Positions 6,651 through 16,402 of a stretch of 32,415 nt of DNA are shown piece after piece. Each line of letters opens with the position of its first letter. Within the stretch, counting starts at the first letter, position 1. The translations under genes and the position numbers were made by a program. The notes beneath the pieces were generated by a model that saw only the letters and a list, made by a program, of their open reading frames with translations, was not told where the DNA came from and did no database searches. The DNA is from Pseudomonadota bacterium (GTDB taxonomy: Bacteria > Pseudomonadota > Gammaproteobacteria > Pseudomonadales > Azotimanducaceae), in assembly GCA_027624035.1 (NCBI GenBank), contig JAQBUI010000052.1:1-32415 (forward strand), given 5' to 3'.

Positions 6651-9548
6651 TTACCCCGTCAGACTTCGATAGACCTTGGACAGCTCGTTAGGGAGTTGCC
6701 GCAGGTCCTGCATCACCATGTACTGGGAATCAGGACACATGGCTCGCAGATAGTCATGTCCCGAAGGGTCCACCGTCAGACAGAAGGACTGAACGCCCTG
6801 GCCCCGTGCTTCGGTCAGCGCCTTCATGGTGTCCATGATGCCGTACTCCTTGCTGTTGCGGTCCTTGCCATAGTCAAAGTCCTGGGGATAGCCGTCACTG
6901 ATGATGATCAGGGCCTGAATCCGGCACTCGGTGCGGTTGAGACTGGCTATGCCATGGCGGATGGCTGGTCCCATACGCGTGCTCCTGCAGGGCTTGATGC
7001 CCCCGATTCGTCCCTTGGTGGCATAGTTGAGTGGTTCATCGAAGTCTTTGCAAAGATAGTAGTCCACCTGTTCGCGACCATATCCGGAGAATCCGCATAC
7101 GCTGTAATTATCCCCGAGTTCCTCCAGGGCTTCACACATGACGACCACACTCTCTTTCTCAAGGTCTATGATGCGTTTTTCATCCGGCGCCCCTTCGGCC
7201 GCCTGCGCCTGTTCACCACCCAGGGCAATGATGTCGTCCGTCGATGCACTCATGTCCAGCAGAAACAGCGCCGCCACATCCCGGTCCTTGCGTTGCCGCT
7301 GGACGTAGATTCGTTCTCCCGGCGTGAAGCCGGACCGCCTGTCCACAACGGCCTCCACCGCTCGCTCAATATCCAGTTCGTCTCCGTCGGCCATACCCTT
7401 GACCTTGCGCAGCATCTCGGGCTTGAGCATATGCAGCTGACGCCGAACACCCCGGACCAGATGCCGCTGTTCCCGGAGCGTCGATTCGAAAAACTGAGGG
7501 TCCTCATCGAATACCCTGATCTCATTCAGGGTACACCAGCGACGCCGATAGTCGTTGATCACATAGTCCCATTCGTCGTAGCGAAACTGAAACTCCTGCC
7601 GCCCATGGCCAGCGATGCCGCTTCGACCCTTGTCAAACTTGCGCTTGATCTCCTCGGAGGGCTCGTCGTCACCATCGCCGCCCAGCAGTTCCTTCAGATC
7701 AATGTCAAGGTCATCGATGGACATGCCCTCGGCGTCACCGATGTCGCCCCTTCTGATCTCGACGATCTTTGCATTGTCCGGATCCACCAGAGTCGCAATC
7801 GACAGGCTTTCTTCCGCCTCGGGTTCCGGCATGCCGTCAAGATCAATGGCAAGGTTGATCATCACCTGATCCGTGTCCGACTCGCCACGATACGGGACGG
7901 TCTCGGGCAGGACTTCATCGGCCATCTCAAAGAAAGCCTCATCCAGTTCACCACCGATGAGTTTGACGCAGGTATCGATCAGGGCAAGGCTGTCGTCAAC
8001 CACCGAATCCGGTGATGCCAGTGGCCGCATATGCCCGATCAGTGCTGCCGCCACAGACTTGTACTCGTCGGCAATCCACAGTGGCTCGCTCTCGCCCAGT
8101 GAGAACCGGATCATCGCCTCCAGCAGACTGCCAATGCGTCCCTTTGGCAAAGATCGCCGGGACAGCGCCTCGGACTGCTGCCTCCTTATTGCCACGGCAA
8201 TGCCTCTGAACTTGTGGGAAAGCCGCCAGTCAACCCGGGCGTCCTCAAGAATCTGGAACACCTGTCGTGCCAGATTCGGTGAAGACGAGGACCGCAGAAA
8301 TCGGTGCAGACTGCCAAGCCGTCGAAACGTCCCGAACTCAAAAAAGCCCAGTTGGTGCACCAGTGCTACCTTGAAATAGCTGAAATTTTCGTGCCTGTCC
8401 GGATAGATAGCCACGGAGCCGGGCATGAACACCGTTCTGCCATCAGTTCCCGGCAGGTCACGAAAATCCGCGGACTCCGGGTCGACAGCTTCGATGGCGA
8501 GCGGCCGGTTGCAGATGGCCTCGGCCAGGAGCTGCAATATCCGTTTGCAATCATCCAGGTGAACCCTGCCGGCGAGGCCGTCAAGGGTCTCTCTGGACTG
8601 GGAGGATTCCAGTAAAAACCAGGCACTTGCCGCTTCAAACCGCATCGTCGCCATGATCTGTCCATGGTCGATCCAGTCCACCATCACGGCAGGCTGGTCC
8701 AGTGGCAGCGACGGCGCAGAAACGACAACCCGGGCAGCGAGGCGCACGTCATCGTCAAATCGGGGCAGAAAACGCACCAGGGCGCGGGCGTCCTGGTCAG
8801 TCAGCGGATGAGACAGCAGTGCATCATACAATTCCGTCGCGCCATGGGGACCCGATGCAAAGGCGATGATCGATGGCTCCAGGTCCTGCAGAACATCGCG
8901 GGAATAATGCTGCTGTAGATTCCGGTAATACTCGAGATAGGTAAGACAGTCGGCACTGCTCAATTGCTTCAGCCGGGCAACGAATTCCCAGGAAACTGAA
9001 TCCACCGTTCGACTGGCACCAATGAGTTGCAGGAGCGCACCGCGCTCACCCGGGGTCAGCGCCTCCACGCAACTGAGCCAGGCGCTCATCTGATGTGCAC
9101 CACGGGTTCGGGCAATGTGGGCGGCGCCGCGAAAATAATCACCCAGCAGGGTTGACGCCTGGCTGTATCGCCGGTGAATCTTCTCGCCGATGCGCTGCAC
9201 CTCGATTCCGATTTCACCCTGGCCGCTCTCAAGCAGGGACAGATAGACTTCAAAATAGACTTTGCCCGGCTCATAGCTGTAGTCGCAGAGCGAGTGGCCG
9301 AACTCGCCGGCTGCCAGCAGACGCTCAACACCCGCCGCCTGTGCCAGTGGGATCGAGAGTCCGATATAGGCGTTGGCCGCCTCATAGCTGTGCCAGCCCG
9401 CATCAGCTACCCGGACACAGATTCCGGCCCAGCGAGCCAGGCTCTGCTCATCGCCGAGTTCACCCAGCTTCACCGCGACGGAATCAAAATGATTCCCGAC
9501 ACGTTCATTCAGCCGCGCGAGACGCGCACTGGCTTGCCCTGGCCCCAT
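6651..9548 (-). CDS. VWA protein, NorD/CbbO-like, unusually long
   Basis: A 965-residue partner of the AAA+ protein encoded just upstream. The C-terminal von Willebrand A domain (about 755-955) has the metal-binding MIDAS motif DMSAS starting at Asp765 and the later IISDGYPQDFDYG segment. Ahead of it is an acidic linker (DLDIDLKELLGGDGDDE) and about 600 residues of mostly helical sequence. In NorD/CbbO systems the VWA protein links a MoxR-type ATPase to a metalloenzyme that needs activation or metal insertion. CbbO proteins are usually shorter (about 780 residues from memory). ATG 9548 follows AGGTGA and lies 10 bases after the ATPase stop; an earlier in-frame start at 9647 would run deep into the ATPase gene. 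No Rubisco, nitric oxide reductase or gas vesicle gene is nearby, so the client is unknown. Confidence 0.85.
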   Translation of the reverse strand: MGPGQASARLARLNERVGNHFDSVAVKLGELGDEQSLARWAGICVRVADAGWHSYEAANAYIGLSIPLAQAAGVERLLAAGEFGHSLCDYSYEPGKVYFEVYLSLLESGQGEIGIEVQRIGEKIHRRYSQASTLLGDYFRGAAHIARTRGAHQMSAWLSCVEALTPGERGALLQLIGASRTVDSVSWEFVARLKQLSSADCLTYLEYYRNLQQHYSRDVLQDLEPSIIAFASGPHGATELYDALLSHPLTDQDARALVRFLPRFDDDVRLAARVVVSAPSLPLDQPAVMVDWIDHGQIMATMRFEAASAWFLLESSQSRETLDGLAGRVHLDDCKRILQLLAEAICNRPLAIEAVDPESADFRDLPGTDGRTVFMPGSVAIYPDRHENFSYFKVALVHQLGFFEFGTFRRLGSLHRFLRSSSSPNLARQVFQILEDARVDWRLSHKFRGIAVAIRRQQSEALSRRSLPKGRIGSLLEAMIRFSLGESEPLWIADEYKSVAAALIGHMRPLASPDSVVDDSLALIDTCVKLIGGELDEAFFEMADEVLPETVPYRGESDTDQVMINLAIDLDGMPEPEAEESLSIATLVDPDNAKIVEIRRGDIGDAEGMSIDDLDIDLKELLGGDGDDEPSEEIKRKFDKGRSGIAGHGRQEFQFRYDEWDYVINDYRRRWCTLNEIRVFDEDPQFFESTLREQRHLVRGVRRQLHMLKPEMLRKVKGMADGDELDIERAVEAVVDRRSGFTPGERIYVQRQRKDRDVAALFLLDMSASTDDIIALGGEQAQAAEGAPDEKRIIDLEKESVVVMCEALEELGDNYSVCGFSGYGREQVDYYLCKDFDEPLNYATKGRIGGIKPCRSTRMGPAIRHGIASLNRTECRIQALIIISDGYPQDFDYGKDRNSKEYGIMDTMKALTEARGQGVQSFCLTVDPSGHDYLRAMCPDSQYMVMQDLRQLPNELSKVYRSLTG

Positions 9549-9558
9549 AGTCACCTGC

Positions 9559-10404
9559 TTATTCAGGAAACACGGTTGTGACGAGCTCTGATATGGCGCG
9601 CTGCACTTCAACATCATCGGTGACCGCCCTGCAGATGGCTGCATCACATGCCTTGATCGGATGCACCTCCCGGGAGATCAACTGGCCGGCATAGACGAGC
9701 AACCGGGTACTCACACCCTCATCAAAGCCGTGCTGGCGCAGGTTTCGTATTCTTGCGCCCAGGGTGGCGAGTTCGGCTGCAATGGACTTCACCACACCAC
9801 TTTCATGGGCAATGATGTCTGCTTCGACGTCCTCGTCCGGATAATCAAAATCGATCGCGATGAAACGTTGCCGGGTACTCGGTTTAAGGTCCTTCAGAAC
9901 ATTCTGATAGCCGGGATTGTAGGAAATCACCAGCAGGAAGTTCGGATGGGCCTCGAGGATGATCCCCTGCTTCTCGACTGGCAGGATCCTTCTGTGATCT
10001 GTCAGCGAGTGGATCAGCACCGTGGAGTCTTTTCTCGCCTCGACGATCTCGTCCAGATAGCATATCGCGCCCTCCCGGACTGACCTGGTCAGCGGCCCGT
10101 CCTGCCAGAAAGTCTCGTCCCCGCGCAACAGGTAACGTCCAACCAGGTCCGTCGCCGACAGATCTTCATGACAGGCTACGGTCTGCAGGGGATTGGTCAC
10201 GGCCCGCCGGTCTTCACCGGACTCATCACCCCGATACAGACGCCAGGCCATATGCTCGACAAATCGCGTCTTGCCGCAGCCCGTGGGGCCCTTCAGGAGT
10301 ACCGGGAGCCGCTCATGATAGGCAGCCAGGAACAGCTCCACCTCATCGGCCAGTGGGCGGTAGTAGGGTTCATCGCGCAGTGCGTAGCTTTCTTCGTTAC
10401 TCAT
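9559..10404 (-). CDS. MoxR-type AAA+ ATPase, CbbQ/NirQ/NorQ/GpvN family
   Basis: A 281-residue AAA+ ATPase. It opens with the family-typical [18 protein letters not shown], then Walker A GPTGCGKT (39-46), Walker B CYLDEI (Asp118, Glu119), and a C-terminal helical domain of the CbbQ type ([14 protein letters not shown]). Family members form hexameric rings that remodel a client metalloenzyme together with a VWA adaptor. First gene of a three-gene minus-strand operon (ATPase, VWA protein, serine hydrolase). ATG 10404 gives the conserved [15 protein letters not shown] start; the frame can extend to 10467 but that part is not family-like. The ribosome site is weak. Divergent from fxsA, with 75 bases between. 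Confidence 0.9.
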   Translation of the reverse strand: MSNEESYALRDEPYYRPLADEVELFLAAYHERLPVLLKGPTGCGKTRFVEHMAWRLYRGDESGEDRRAVTNPLQTVACHEDLSATDLVGRYLLRGDETFWQDGPLTRSVREGAICYLDEIVEARKDSTVLIHSLTDHRRILPVEKQGIILEAHPNFLLVISYNPGYQNVLKDLKPSTRQRFIAIDFDYPDEDVEADIIAHESGVVKSIAAELATLGARIRNLRQHGFDEGVSTRLLVYAGQLISREVHPIKACDAAICRAVTDDVEVQRAISELVTTVFPE

Positions 10405-10479
10405 CGTCAACAGTCTTCGGCGTGAGAGGCAAGGGTATTGTGCGATATGATTCGAAACAACCCCCACAGGTCAACATTC

Positions 10480-10935
10480 ATGCGCATCGCGCTCGCGATT
10501 TTCATCATCGTTCCCATCGTCGAAATGCTCATCCTGATCGAGGTCGGCGGAATGATCGGTGCCTTACCCACCGTAGCACTGGTGGTTCTCACCGCCACGG
10601 TGGGCATCTGGTTGCTCCGCAGACAGGGCATCGCGACCCTGCATCGGGTTCAGCAGAAGCTGCATTCGGGGCAGATTCCGGAAACCGAGCTGCTTGAAGG
10701 GGTGATGCTGCTGGTGGGTGGTGCCCTGCTGCTGACACCGGGTTTCGTCACAGATGCGTTCGGGTTCATCTGCCTGCTGCCCGGCCCGCGGCGTCCGCTG
10801 GCCAGATGGATCATTGCGCAGACTCCCTTCGGGTCCATCCGGGTCGTCAGACCCGGTGGGGCCCGGCGAAATGACGGTAGCGAGCACCGAAACCCCACCA
10901 TTGAGGGTGAATTCAACAGAGAGGATGACCACTAG
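10480..10935 (+). CDS. fxsA: FxsA family membrane protein
   Basis: A 151-residue inner-membrane protein of the FxsA (cytoplasmic membrane protein, suppressor of F exclusion of phage T7) family. It has an N-terminal helix with the typical IVPIVEMLILIEVG, further hydrophobic helices around 30-45 and 75-100, the GGALLLTPGFVTDAFG signature, and a charged tail. ATG 10480 gives the normal family N-terminus MRIALAIFIIVP and has ACAGG 9 bases upstream; a TTG at 10438 is rejected. The stop TAG shares its last base with the GTG of the next gene, so the two are probably co-translated. Confidence 0.9.
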   Translation: MRIALAIFIIVPIVEMLILIEVGGMIGALPTVALVVLTATVGIWLLRRQGIATLHRVQQKLHSGQIPETELLEGVMLLVGGALLLTPGFVTDAFGFICLLPGPRRPLARWIIAQTPFGSIRVVRPGGARRNDGSEHRNPTIEGEFNREDDH

Positions 10936-12365
10936 TGGACACAGAGATGTTGCGGCAATGGATCGAGAAATTCTGGGACAAGGAGATTCTTCCCAGCCTG
11001 TCGCGCTATATAGAGATTCCAAATAAATCCCCCGTGTTCGATCCGAATTGGCAGCACCATGGCCATATGGATCGCGCGATCGACCATGTCATGGACTGGA
11101 TTGACGGCCAGCAGGTTCCTGGCCTGATCATGTCGCGCCAGCAACTTCCTGGACGCACGCCATTGCTGTATCTGGATCTACCGGCAACCCCTCACGCAGA
11201 CAAGGGCTGTATATTGATCTACGGGCACCTGGACAAGCAGCCAGAGTTCACCGGATGGCGCACGGGCCTTGGGCCCTTCAAACCGGTGCTCGAGAACGAT
11301 CGTCTGTATGGTCGTGGTGGTGCCGACGACGGCTATGCCGTTTACGCCATGATCGCCGCCATCAAGGCCCTGGCGCAGCAGGGCCTCGCGATGCCACGGA
11401 TGATCGGCATTATCGAGTGTTCGGAAGAAAGCGGCAGCCCTGACCTAGCTGGATATATGGCATCCCTGGCGGGCCAACTGGATGATACGGACCTGGTGAT
11501 TGCGCTGGATTCCTCCTGTGGCAACTATGATCAGCTCTGGCTTACGACGTCGCTGCGGGGCATGTTGATTGGCGAACTGCGGGTCGACGTATTGAACGAG
11601 GGCGCGCACTCGGGCGCAGCGGGAGGCATCGTGCCCTCAAGCTTCCGCATTTTAAGGCAGCTCCTGAGCCGACTCGAAGACGAGACCTCCGGCGCCATCA
11701 CGCCCTCATTCCTGAACGAACAGATACCTGATTTTCGCCGGGCCGAGGCCGCGGCTGCGGGCGCGGTGCTGGCAGACTCGTTCGGGGAAATGTACTCGTT
11801 TGCAGGTGCTGGCGTTCCGCTGTCATCCGACCCCACGGAACTGGTGATCAACAACACCTGGCAAGCTGCACTGGAGGTCACCGGTATGGACGGACTGCCC
11901 ACGCTGGCTGCCGCAGGTAACGTTCTGCGGCCGTTTTCATCTGCAAAGCTCGCGCTTCGCCTGCCTCCGACGACCGACGCGACAAGAGCGGCGGCACAGT
12001 TGCACACCCTTTTGACCGAAGACCCACCCCATGGCAGCCGGGTGACCTTTGAATTTGACACCCCGGCCAGCGGCTGGCATGCACCGGCGATCTCCACAGA
12101 CCTTAACGCGTCCCTGCAGGAGGCATCCCGCACATTCTTCGGTGCCCCCGCCATCGCGATGGGCTGCGGCGGCAGCATTCCATTCATGGAGTATCTCGCA
12201 CGAACGCTGCCGGACGCTCAGTTTCTGGTCACTGGTGTCCTCGGCCCCCACTCCAATGCCCACGGGCCGAACGAGTTCCTGCATGTTCCCACCGCGAGCA
12301 AGATCACCGCGTGCATTGCCAGTGTGATGCACGACTGGGCGACAGGAGGCGGCGAACGGCCCTAG
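10935..12365 (+). CDS. M20 family metallopeptidase
   Basis: A 476-residue M20/M25/M40 peptidase (carnosinase/dipeptidase type) with two zinc ions. Ligand and catalytic motifs are YGHLDKQPE (His98, Asp100), GRGGADDG (Asp131 bridging), CSEESGS (Glu164/Glu165 base and ligand), ALDSS (Asp ligand) and HSNAHGPNEF (C-terminal His). A dimerisation domain is inserted after the fourth ligand. No signal peptide is seen, so it acts in the cytoplasm, probably on dipeptides or acylated amino acids. The start is GTG 10935, overlapping the fxsA stop by one base, with AGAGG 11 bases upstream; ATG 10947 is an alternative. It meets the hybrid kinase gene tail-to-tail at CTAG, where both stop codons share bases. 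Confidence 0.9.
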   Translation: MDTEMLRQWIEKFWDKEILPSLSRYIEIPNKSPVFDPNWQHHGHMDRAIDHVMDWIDGQQVPGLIMSRQQLPGRTPLLYLDLPATPHADKGCILIYGHLDKQPEFTGWRTGLGPFKPVLENDRLYGRGGADDGYAVYAMIAAIKALAQQGLAMPRMIGIIECSEESGSPDLAGYMASLAGQLDDTDLVIALDSSCGNYDQLWLTTSLRGMLIGELRVDVLNEGAHSGAAGGIVPSSFRILRQLLSRLEDETSGAITPSFLNEQIPDFRRAEAAAAGAVLADSFGEMYSFAGAGVPLSSDPTELVINNTWQAALEVTGMDGLPTLAAAGNVLRPFSSAKLALRLPPTTDATRAAAQLHTLLTEDPPHGSRVTFEFDTPASGWHAPAISTDLNASLQEASRTFFGAPAIAMGCGGSIPFMEYLARTLPDAQFLVTGVLGPHSNAHGPNEFLHVPTASKITACIASVMHDWATGGGERP

Positions 12366-15364
12366 TGGGTAATGGTTGATCCCCGGGGATCGAACTGCAT
12401 CGCAAGGCGCATTTGCTCAACGGTAAATGGCTTTTGCAGGAAACGAACGTTGTCTGAGTGGATGCGACGGTCCCTCACTTCCTGCTGGCTGTAGCCGCTG
12501 ACCAGCAGGATCGGGACCGAGCCATCGGTTTCACGGATCTGCTTTAACAGTTCCACCCCGCCCATTCCGGGCATGGTCATATCGATGACACAGGCGTCAA
12601 GTTGCCCATGCTGCGCCCTGAATGTACGAAGGCCCTCACCACCGCTGCTTGCCTCAACCACTTCAAAGCCGATGCTTTCGAGCATGTTGCGGACCAGTTC
12701 TCGTACATAGTCTTCATCATCCACCACCAGAATCCGACCGTTGGCGCCCGATGACGTATCCTCTGCGCGTCCGACGGGGGCGGCCGCGACGACTTTGGAC
12801 TCCACCGCCGGCAGGTAAACCCGCATTCTGGTACCTTCACCCAGCTTTGAATCGACTCGTGCTGCGCCATTGTGGGCCCTGACGATCCCATAGACGACTG
12901 CCATGCCAAGACCGCGACCGGTGAACTTGGTGGTGTAGAACGGCTCAAACAGCCGATTGCTCTCCTCTGGTCCGAGCCCGACGCCCTGGTCTTCCACCTC
13001 GACATAGACAAAACGACCCGGTTCAGGGTCATCGCCGACGTGCATGGTCGCGAGTGCGTCCCGGTCCAGGTATTCCTCACCGGTACGGATGCAAACCCGA
13101 CCCTCGCGCTTGTCTGACATCGACTCGGCGGCATTTAAGACCAGGTTCATAAGCACCTGATTGACCTGGGTAGCATCGGCCAGAATCTGATGGATGTCTT
13201 CCTCCAGATCGAAATCAAGCTCAATGGATCTCGGAACCGAGGCTCGAATCAGTTCCTGCATTTCAGTGATTCTGGTGTTCATGCTGAATTGTGATTCGAC
13301 AAAATGCCCCTTCCCGGAATAGGTCAGCATCTGGTTGCACAGGTCCGCCAGATTGCCTCCGGCATTCTGGATTCGACCGATGTAGTCTGCAATCACCGGA
13401 TCGCCGGCACTGCGTTGCTTGATGAGGTCAAGGTAGCCAAGAATTGGCATCAGCAGGTTGTTGAAATCATGGGCCACGCCACCGGCGAGAACACCGAGGC
13501 TTTCCATCTTCTGGGCATGCTGGAGGTGATGTTCGATTTCACGATTGATCTCGGCAAGGTGCCGCTCCTCAGTCACATCCCGATACAGGTGAAGTATGCC
13601 ACTGGTCCGGCCGGCGTCATCCCGAATATGGGTTCTGGCGATATTAACCCAGTACTCACGGCCAACCGTGTTGCGGACACGAATCTCCCCGTCCGGGCCG
13701 GGCTCCTCCGCCATCAGTCCCAACAGGCGCTGACCGAGAACGTCGTCCCGGCCATCTCCGATCATCGTCGCCATTCGATCGTTCACAAACTCGATCATTC
13801 CTTCAGCATCCGTGACGCAGACACCATCTTCAGTGGTCTCAACGATTCGCCGATAACTTTGCTCGCTGGCCGCAAGACGCCGTTCGTTGATTTCACGTTC
13901 TATCTCTGCCGCCGCTCGATTGGCCAGGATCTCAAGCAGTGACCTGCCCAGTTCCACATTCTCGAGCGGCTTGTCATCCATGACGTTGAGGATGCCCAGG
14001 GTGTTGCCCGCGTGATCAAACAGCCGCGTCCCAAGATAGCCGACGACATTCATTTCGACCAGCATGCTGTCATCCGGAAACAACCGGGCAACGCCATCCG
14101 GATAGGTGCAGGTGCCCCGGTCGATAGCACTCTCACACGGAGACCCCGCCAGGTCATAGACGACGTTGTCGCGATACCGACCGCTGTCCCAGAACGCCAG
14201 GGTACGCACCCTGTGCCCGCCAGCCTCATCCATGATGCCGAGTACCGCATAGCGGGTATTGAGCGCCGCTGCCAGGGATCGGGTGACACTGTGATAGAAC
14301 TCCTCACCGACGTCCTGGGAGGTACCTTCCACCACGACCCGGAGCGCGTCCTGAATGCGGCCATCACTGGACAGATCACGAATCATCAACAACCTGGACC
14401 CGTGTTCCTCGTCAAGAATCTCCGATGAGATCATCTGAACCCGATCGGCAATGGTGTAAACGAGGTCCGTGTTCTCACGCTGGCGCTGCAACAGTCGCAG
14501 CAGTTTTGGATGATCCAGAAACAGGGCCTCCGCGTGCCTCCCCACCTCCAGGTCCGGTAGTCCAAACAGCAGTTTTGCAGCGCCATTGAAATCGACAATC
14601 CGCATCTTGCTGTCGAGCACGATCACCCCATCTTTCATGTTCGCGAGTACTCTGGCACGGGCGATGGGCACCAGATCGCCAAGGCCGAGGCCAAATACCC
14701 CAAACACCATGACCAGCCCGCTGGCCAGCAGCGTGAATGGCGTCAGGTCCAGCGGGATATCCCAGACCCGAAAGATGTAAAAAACATTGGCAATCCAGGG
14801 CATGCCCAGTGCCAGCATCAGCGCGACGCGCTGACGAAGATAGTACCGGCCGGACTCAAACATGGCCGCAATCACCAGCACGGCGCCCACCAGGTTCATG
14901 GCATACGAGAACGCGCAATGGAGCCAGAATCCGGGGCCATAGGTGCTCTCGAACACCGAATAGCCATGAAACGCCACCAGTTCCTTTGAGCGCCAGAATA
15001 GCGTGTGGTACTCCGAAGTGAAGACTAAAGACAGCGTGATCACCGGCACGAACAGAAGCAGCGCCAACAGCCGGGGGCTCAACAGCGGCGTGCGGTCCTG
15101 CATCTTCAGTCCCAGCAACACCCAGGCGATCGGCCCCATGACAAAGGCCACGTACTGAAGCTTGACGGCCCGTAGCGCCGAGTCGAAATCCATGGCGAGG
15201 AATTCAAGGAGATAGCCGCCGCACCAGATGCCTCCAGTCGCAACGATCATTGCCAGAATGGCGTCAAAACTCCCACGCCGCCTGGCCAGGTACACCAGCA
15301 GGCCTATGGCAAGAACGACTGGTACCAGCAGTGGAATGACGATTATGAGTTGATCACCGCCCAT
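12362..15364 (-). CDS. hybrid sensor kinase: 7TM, PAS, GAF, PAS, HisKA, HATPase, receiver
   Basis: A 1000-residue hybrid histidine kinase. Approximate domains: seven membrane helices of the HisK N-terminal type (5-235), PAS (240-330), GAF (340-490), PAS (495-605), dimerisation domain with His632 in GGVAHDFNNLL, HATPase (708-850, with EDQGVGLG and GRGLGMAV), and a C-terminal receiver with phospho-acceptor Asp928 in CVIDMTMPGMGG and Lys in LQKPF. The orphan receiver could act as phosphate sink or relay; no HPt or regulator gene is adjacent. ATG 15364 is preferred to a TTG at 15397. Three sensory domains suggest integration of membrane and cytosolic cues. Divergent from the SDR gene. Confidence 0.9.
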   Translation of the reverse strand: MGGDQLIIVIPLLVPVVLAIGLLVYLARRRGSFDAILAMIVATGGIWCGGYLLEFLAMDFDSALRAVKLQYVAFVMGPIAWVLLGLKMQDRTPLLSPRLLALLLFVPVITLSLVFTSEYHTLFWRSKELVAFHGYSVFESTYGPGFWLHCAFSYAMNLVGAVLVIAAMFESGRYYLRQRVALMLALGMPWIANVFYIFRVWDIPLDLTPFTLLASGLVMVFGVFGLGLGDLVPIARARVLANMKDGVIVLDSKMRIVDFNGAAKLLFGLPDLEVGRHAEALFLDHPKLLRLLQRQRENTDLVYTIADRVQMISSEILDEEHGSRLLMIRDLSSDGRIQDALRVVVEGTSQDVGEEFYHSVTRSLAAALNTRYAVLGIMDEAGGHRVRTLAFWDSGRYRDNVVYDLAGSPCESAIDRGTCTYPDGVARLFPDDSMLVEMNVVGYLGTRLFDHAGNTLGILNVMDDKPLENVELGRSLLEILANRAAAEIEREINERRLAASEQSYRRIVETTEDGVCVTDAEGMIEFVNDRMATMIGDGRDDVLGQRLLGLMAEEPGPDGEIRVRNTVGREYWVNIARTHIRDDAGRTSGILHLYRDVTEERHLAEINREIEHHLQHAQKMESLGVLAGGVAHDFNNLLMPILGYLDLIKQRSAGDPVIADYIGRIQNAGGNLADLCNQMLTYSGKGHFVESQFSMNTRITEMQELIRASVPRSIELDFDLEEDIHQILADATQVNQVLMNLVLNAAESMSDKREGRVCIRTGEEYLDRDALATMHVGDDPEPGRFVYVEVEDQGVGLGPEESNRLFEPFYTTKFTGRGLGMAVVYGIVRAHNGAARVDSKLGEGTRMRVYLPAVESKVVAAAPVGRAEDTSSGANGRILVVDDEDYVRELVRNMLESIGFEVVEASSGGEGLRTFRAQHGQLDACVIDMTMPGMGGVELLKQIRETDGSVPILLVSGYSQQEVRDRRIHSDNVRFLQKPFTVEQMRLAMQFDPRGSTITH

Positions 15365-15426
15365 CAGTGGCCCATTCCCTGGACTCGTTACTGTCAACTA
15401 TACCAATTTCAACCCCCGTCGCGAGT

Positions 15427-15455
15427 TTTACCGTACGAACGGTCGATGATATAAC
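15427..15455 (+). promoter_or_regulatory. promoter of the SDR gene
   Basis: A -35-like TTTACC (15427-15432) and -10-like TATAAC (15450-15455) are separated by 17 bases, with about 29 bases from the expected transcript start to the ATG at 15491. A palindrome sits across the -35 and spacer. Confidence 0.5.
15430..15443. promoter_or_regulatory. inverted repeat, likely repressor operator
   Basis: ACCGT and ACGGT are perfect inverted arms around ACGA. The site overlaps the -35 and spacer of the SDR promoter, the classic position for a repressor. Size and form suit a TetR-type dimer, but the regulator is not identified and the sequence differs from the operator at 2771-2786. Confidence 0.45.
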
Positions 15456-15490
15456 CATCAGGGATCAACAACATTCAGAGAGCATATGCG

Positions 15491-16402
15491 ATGAGTGAAT
15501 TCGAAGGTAAGGTCGTCGCCATCACTGGCGCCGGCGGCGGTCTGGGAAAGGCCCATGCACTCGAGCTGGCACGGCGCGGTGCCAGAGTGGTCGTCAATGA
15601 CCTGGGTGGCGCTGTTGACGGCGCCGGTGCTGGCGACGCGGCGGACCTGGTCGTGGACCAGATCCGCGCAGCAGGCGGCGAGGCCATTGCCAACAAGGCA
15701 TCCGTCGCCAGCAAGGAGGGCGCTGCCAGCATTGTGACCGATGCGGTCGATGCCTACGGCAGGATCGACATCCTGGTCAATAACGCCGGAATCCTCAGAG
15801 ATAAATCCTTCAGGAATATGACCCTTGAAGAGTGGGACCTCGTGATGAACGTGCACATCAACGGCACAGCCTACGTCACCCATGCTGCCTGGCCAGTCAT
15901 GTACGAGCAAAACTACGGCAGGATCGTATTGACGTCATCCGGGTCCGGAATCTGGGGCAACTTCGGTCAGGCCAATTACGGCGCCGCCAAGATGGCGATG
16001 CTCGGCCTGATGAACGTACTGGCTCTGGAAGGCGCGGCACACAACATCCGAATCAATTGCCTTGCCCCTGGCGCCGCCACCCGCATGACCGCCACGGTGC
16101 CCGGACGCCCAAAGTTCGACATTGACAATCCACCTACGGAAAGCGCGCCATCACTGGTCACGCCCGCGGTGATACACATGTGCAGCCAGGATGCGCCCAC
16201 GGGGAAAGTATTCCAGGCATCCGGCGGCAACTTCTCCATGGCGGCGATGTATGCCAATCAGGGGGTCCAGCTTGGCGTAGAGGCATCATACGAAGCGTTT
16301 GTCGAGCATCTGGACACGATCACCGACATGTCCGCTGCCGAGGATGGCGTCGCGAGACGCGCGAGAATGCGTGCAGCCGCCGCTAAACGCCAGCCAAACT
16401 GA
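15491..16402 (+). CDS. short-chain dehydrogenase/reductase, MFE-2/HSD17B4-like
   Basis: A 303-residue classical SDR. TGAGGGLG (12-19) binds the dinucleotide, VVNDLGG lies at the end of beta-2 (favouring NAD), NNAG is at 97-100, and the catalytic Ser150, Tyr163 and Lys167 are all present. The long GG-rich loop after beta-2 and the C-terminal extension resemble the (3R)-hydroxyacyl-CoA dehydrogenase part of peroxisomal multifunctional enzyme type 2, so a hydroxyacyl-CoA or steroid substrate is the best guess. AGAGAG (15477-15482) lies 8 bases before the ATG. The last 20 bases overlap the convergent lactonase gene. Confidence 0.88.
   Translation: MSEFEGKVVAITGAGGGLGKAHALELARRGARVVVNDLGGAVDGAGAGDAADLVVDQIRAAGGEAIANKASVASKEGAASIVTDAVDAYGRIDILVNNAGILRDKSFRNMTLEEWDLVMNVHINGTAYVTHAAWPVMYEQNYGRIVLTSSGSGIWGNFGQANYGAAKMAMLGLMNVLALEGAAHNIRINCLAPGAATRMTATVPGRPKFDIDNPPTESAPSLVTPAVIHMCSQDAPTGKVFQASGGNFSMAAMYANQGVQLGVEASYEAFVEHLDTITDMSAAEDGVARRARMRAAAAKRQPN

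Noticed and set aside
6696..8015. 439-codon open frame on the plus strand
   Set aside because: It lies wholly opposite the VWA gene, whose MIDAS motif and operon context are convincing.
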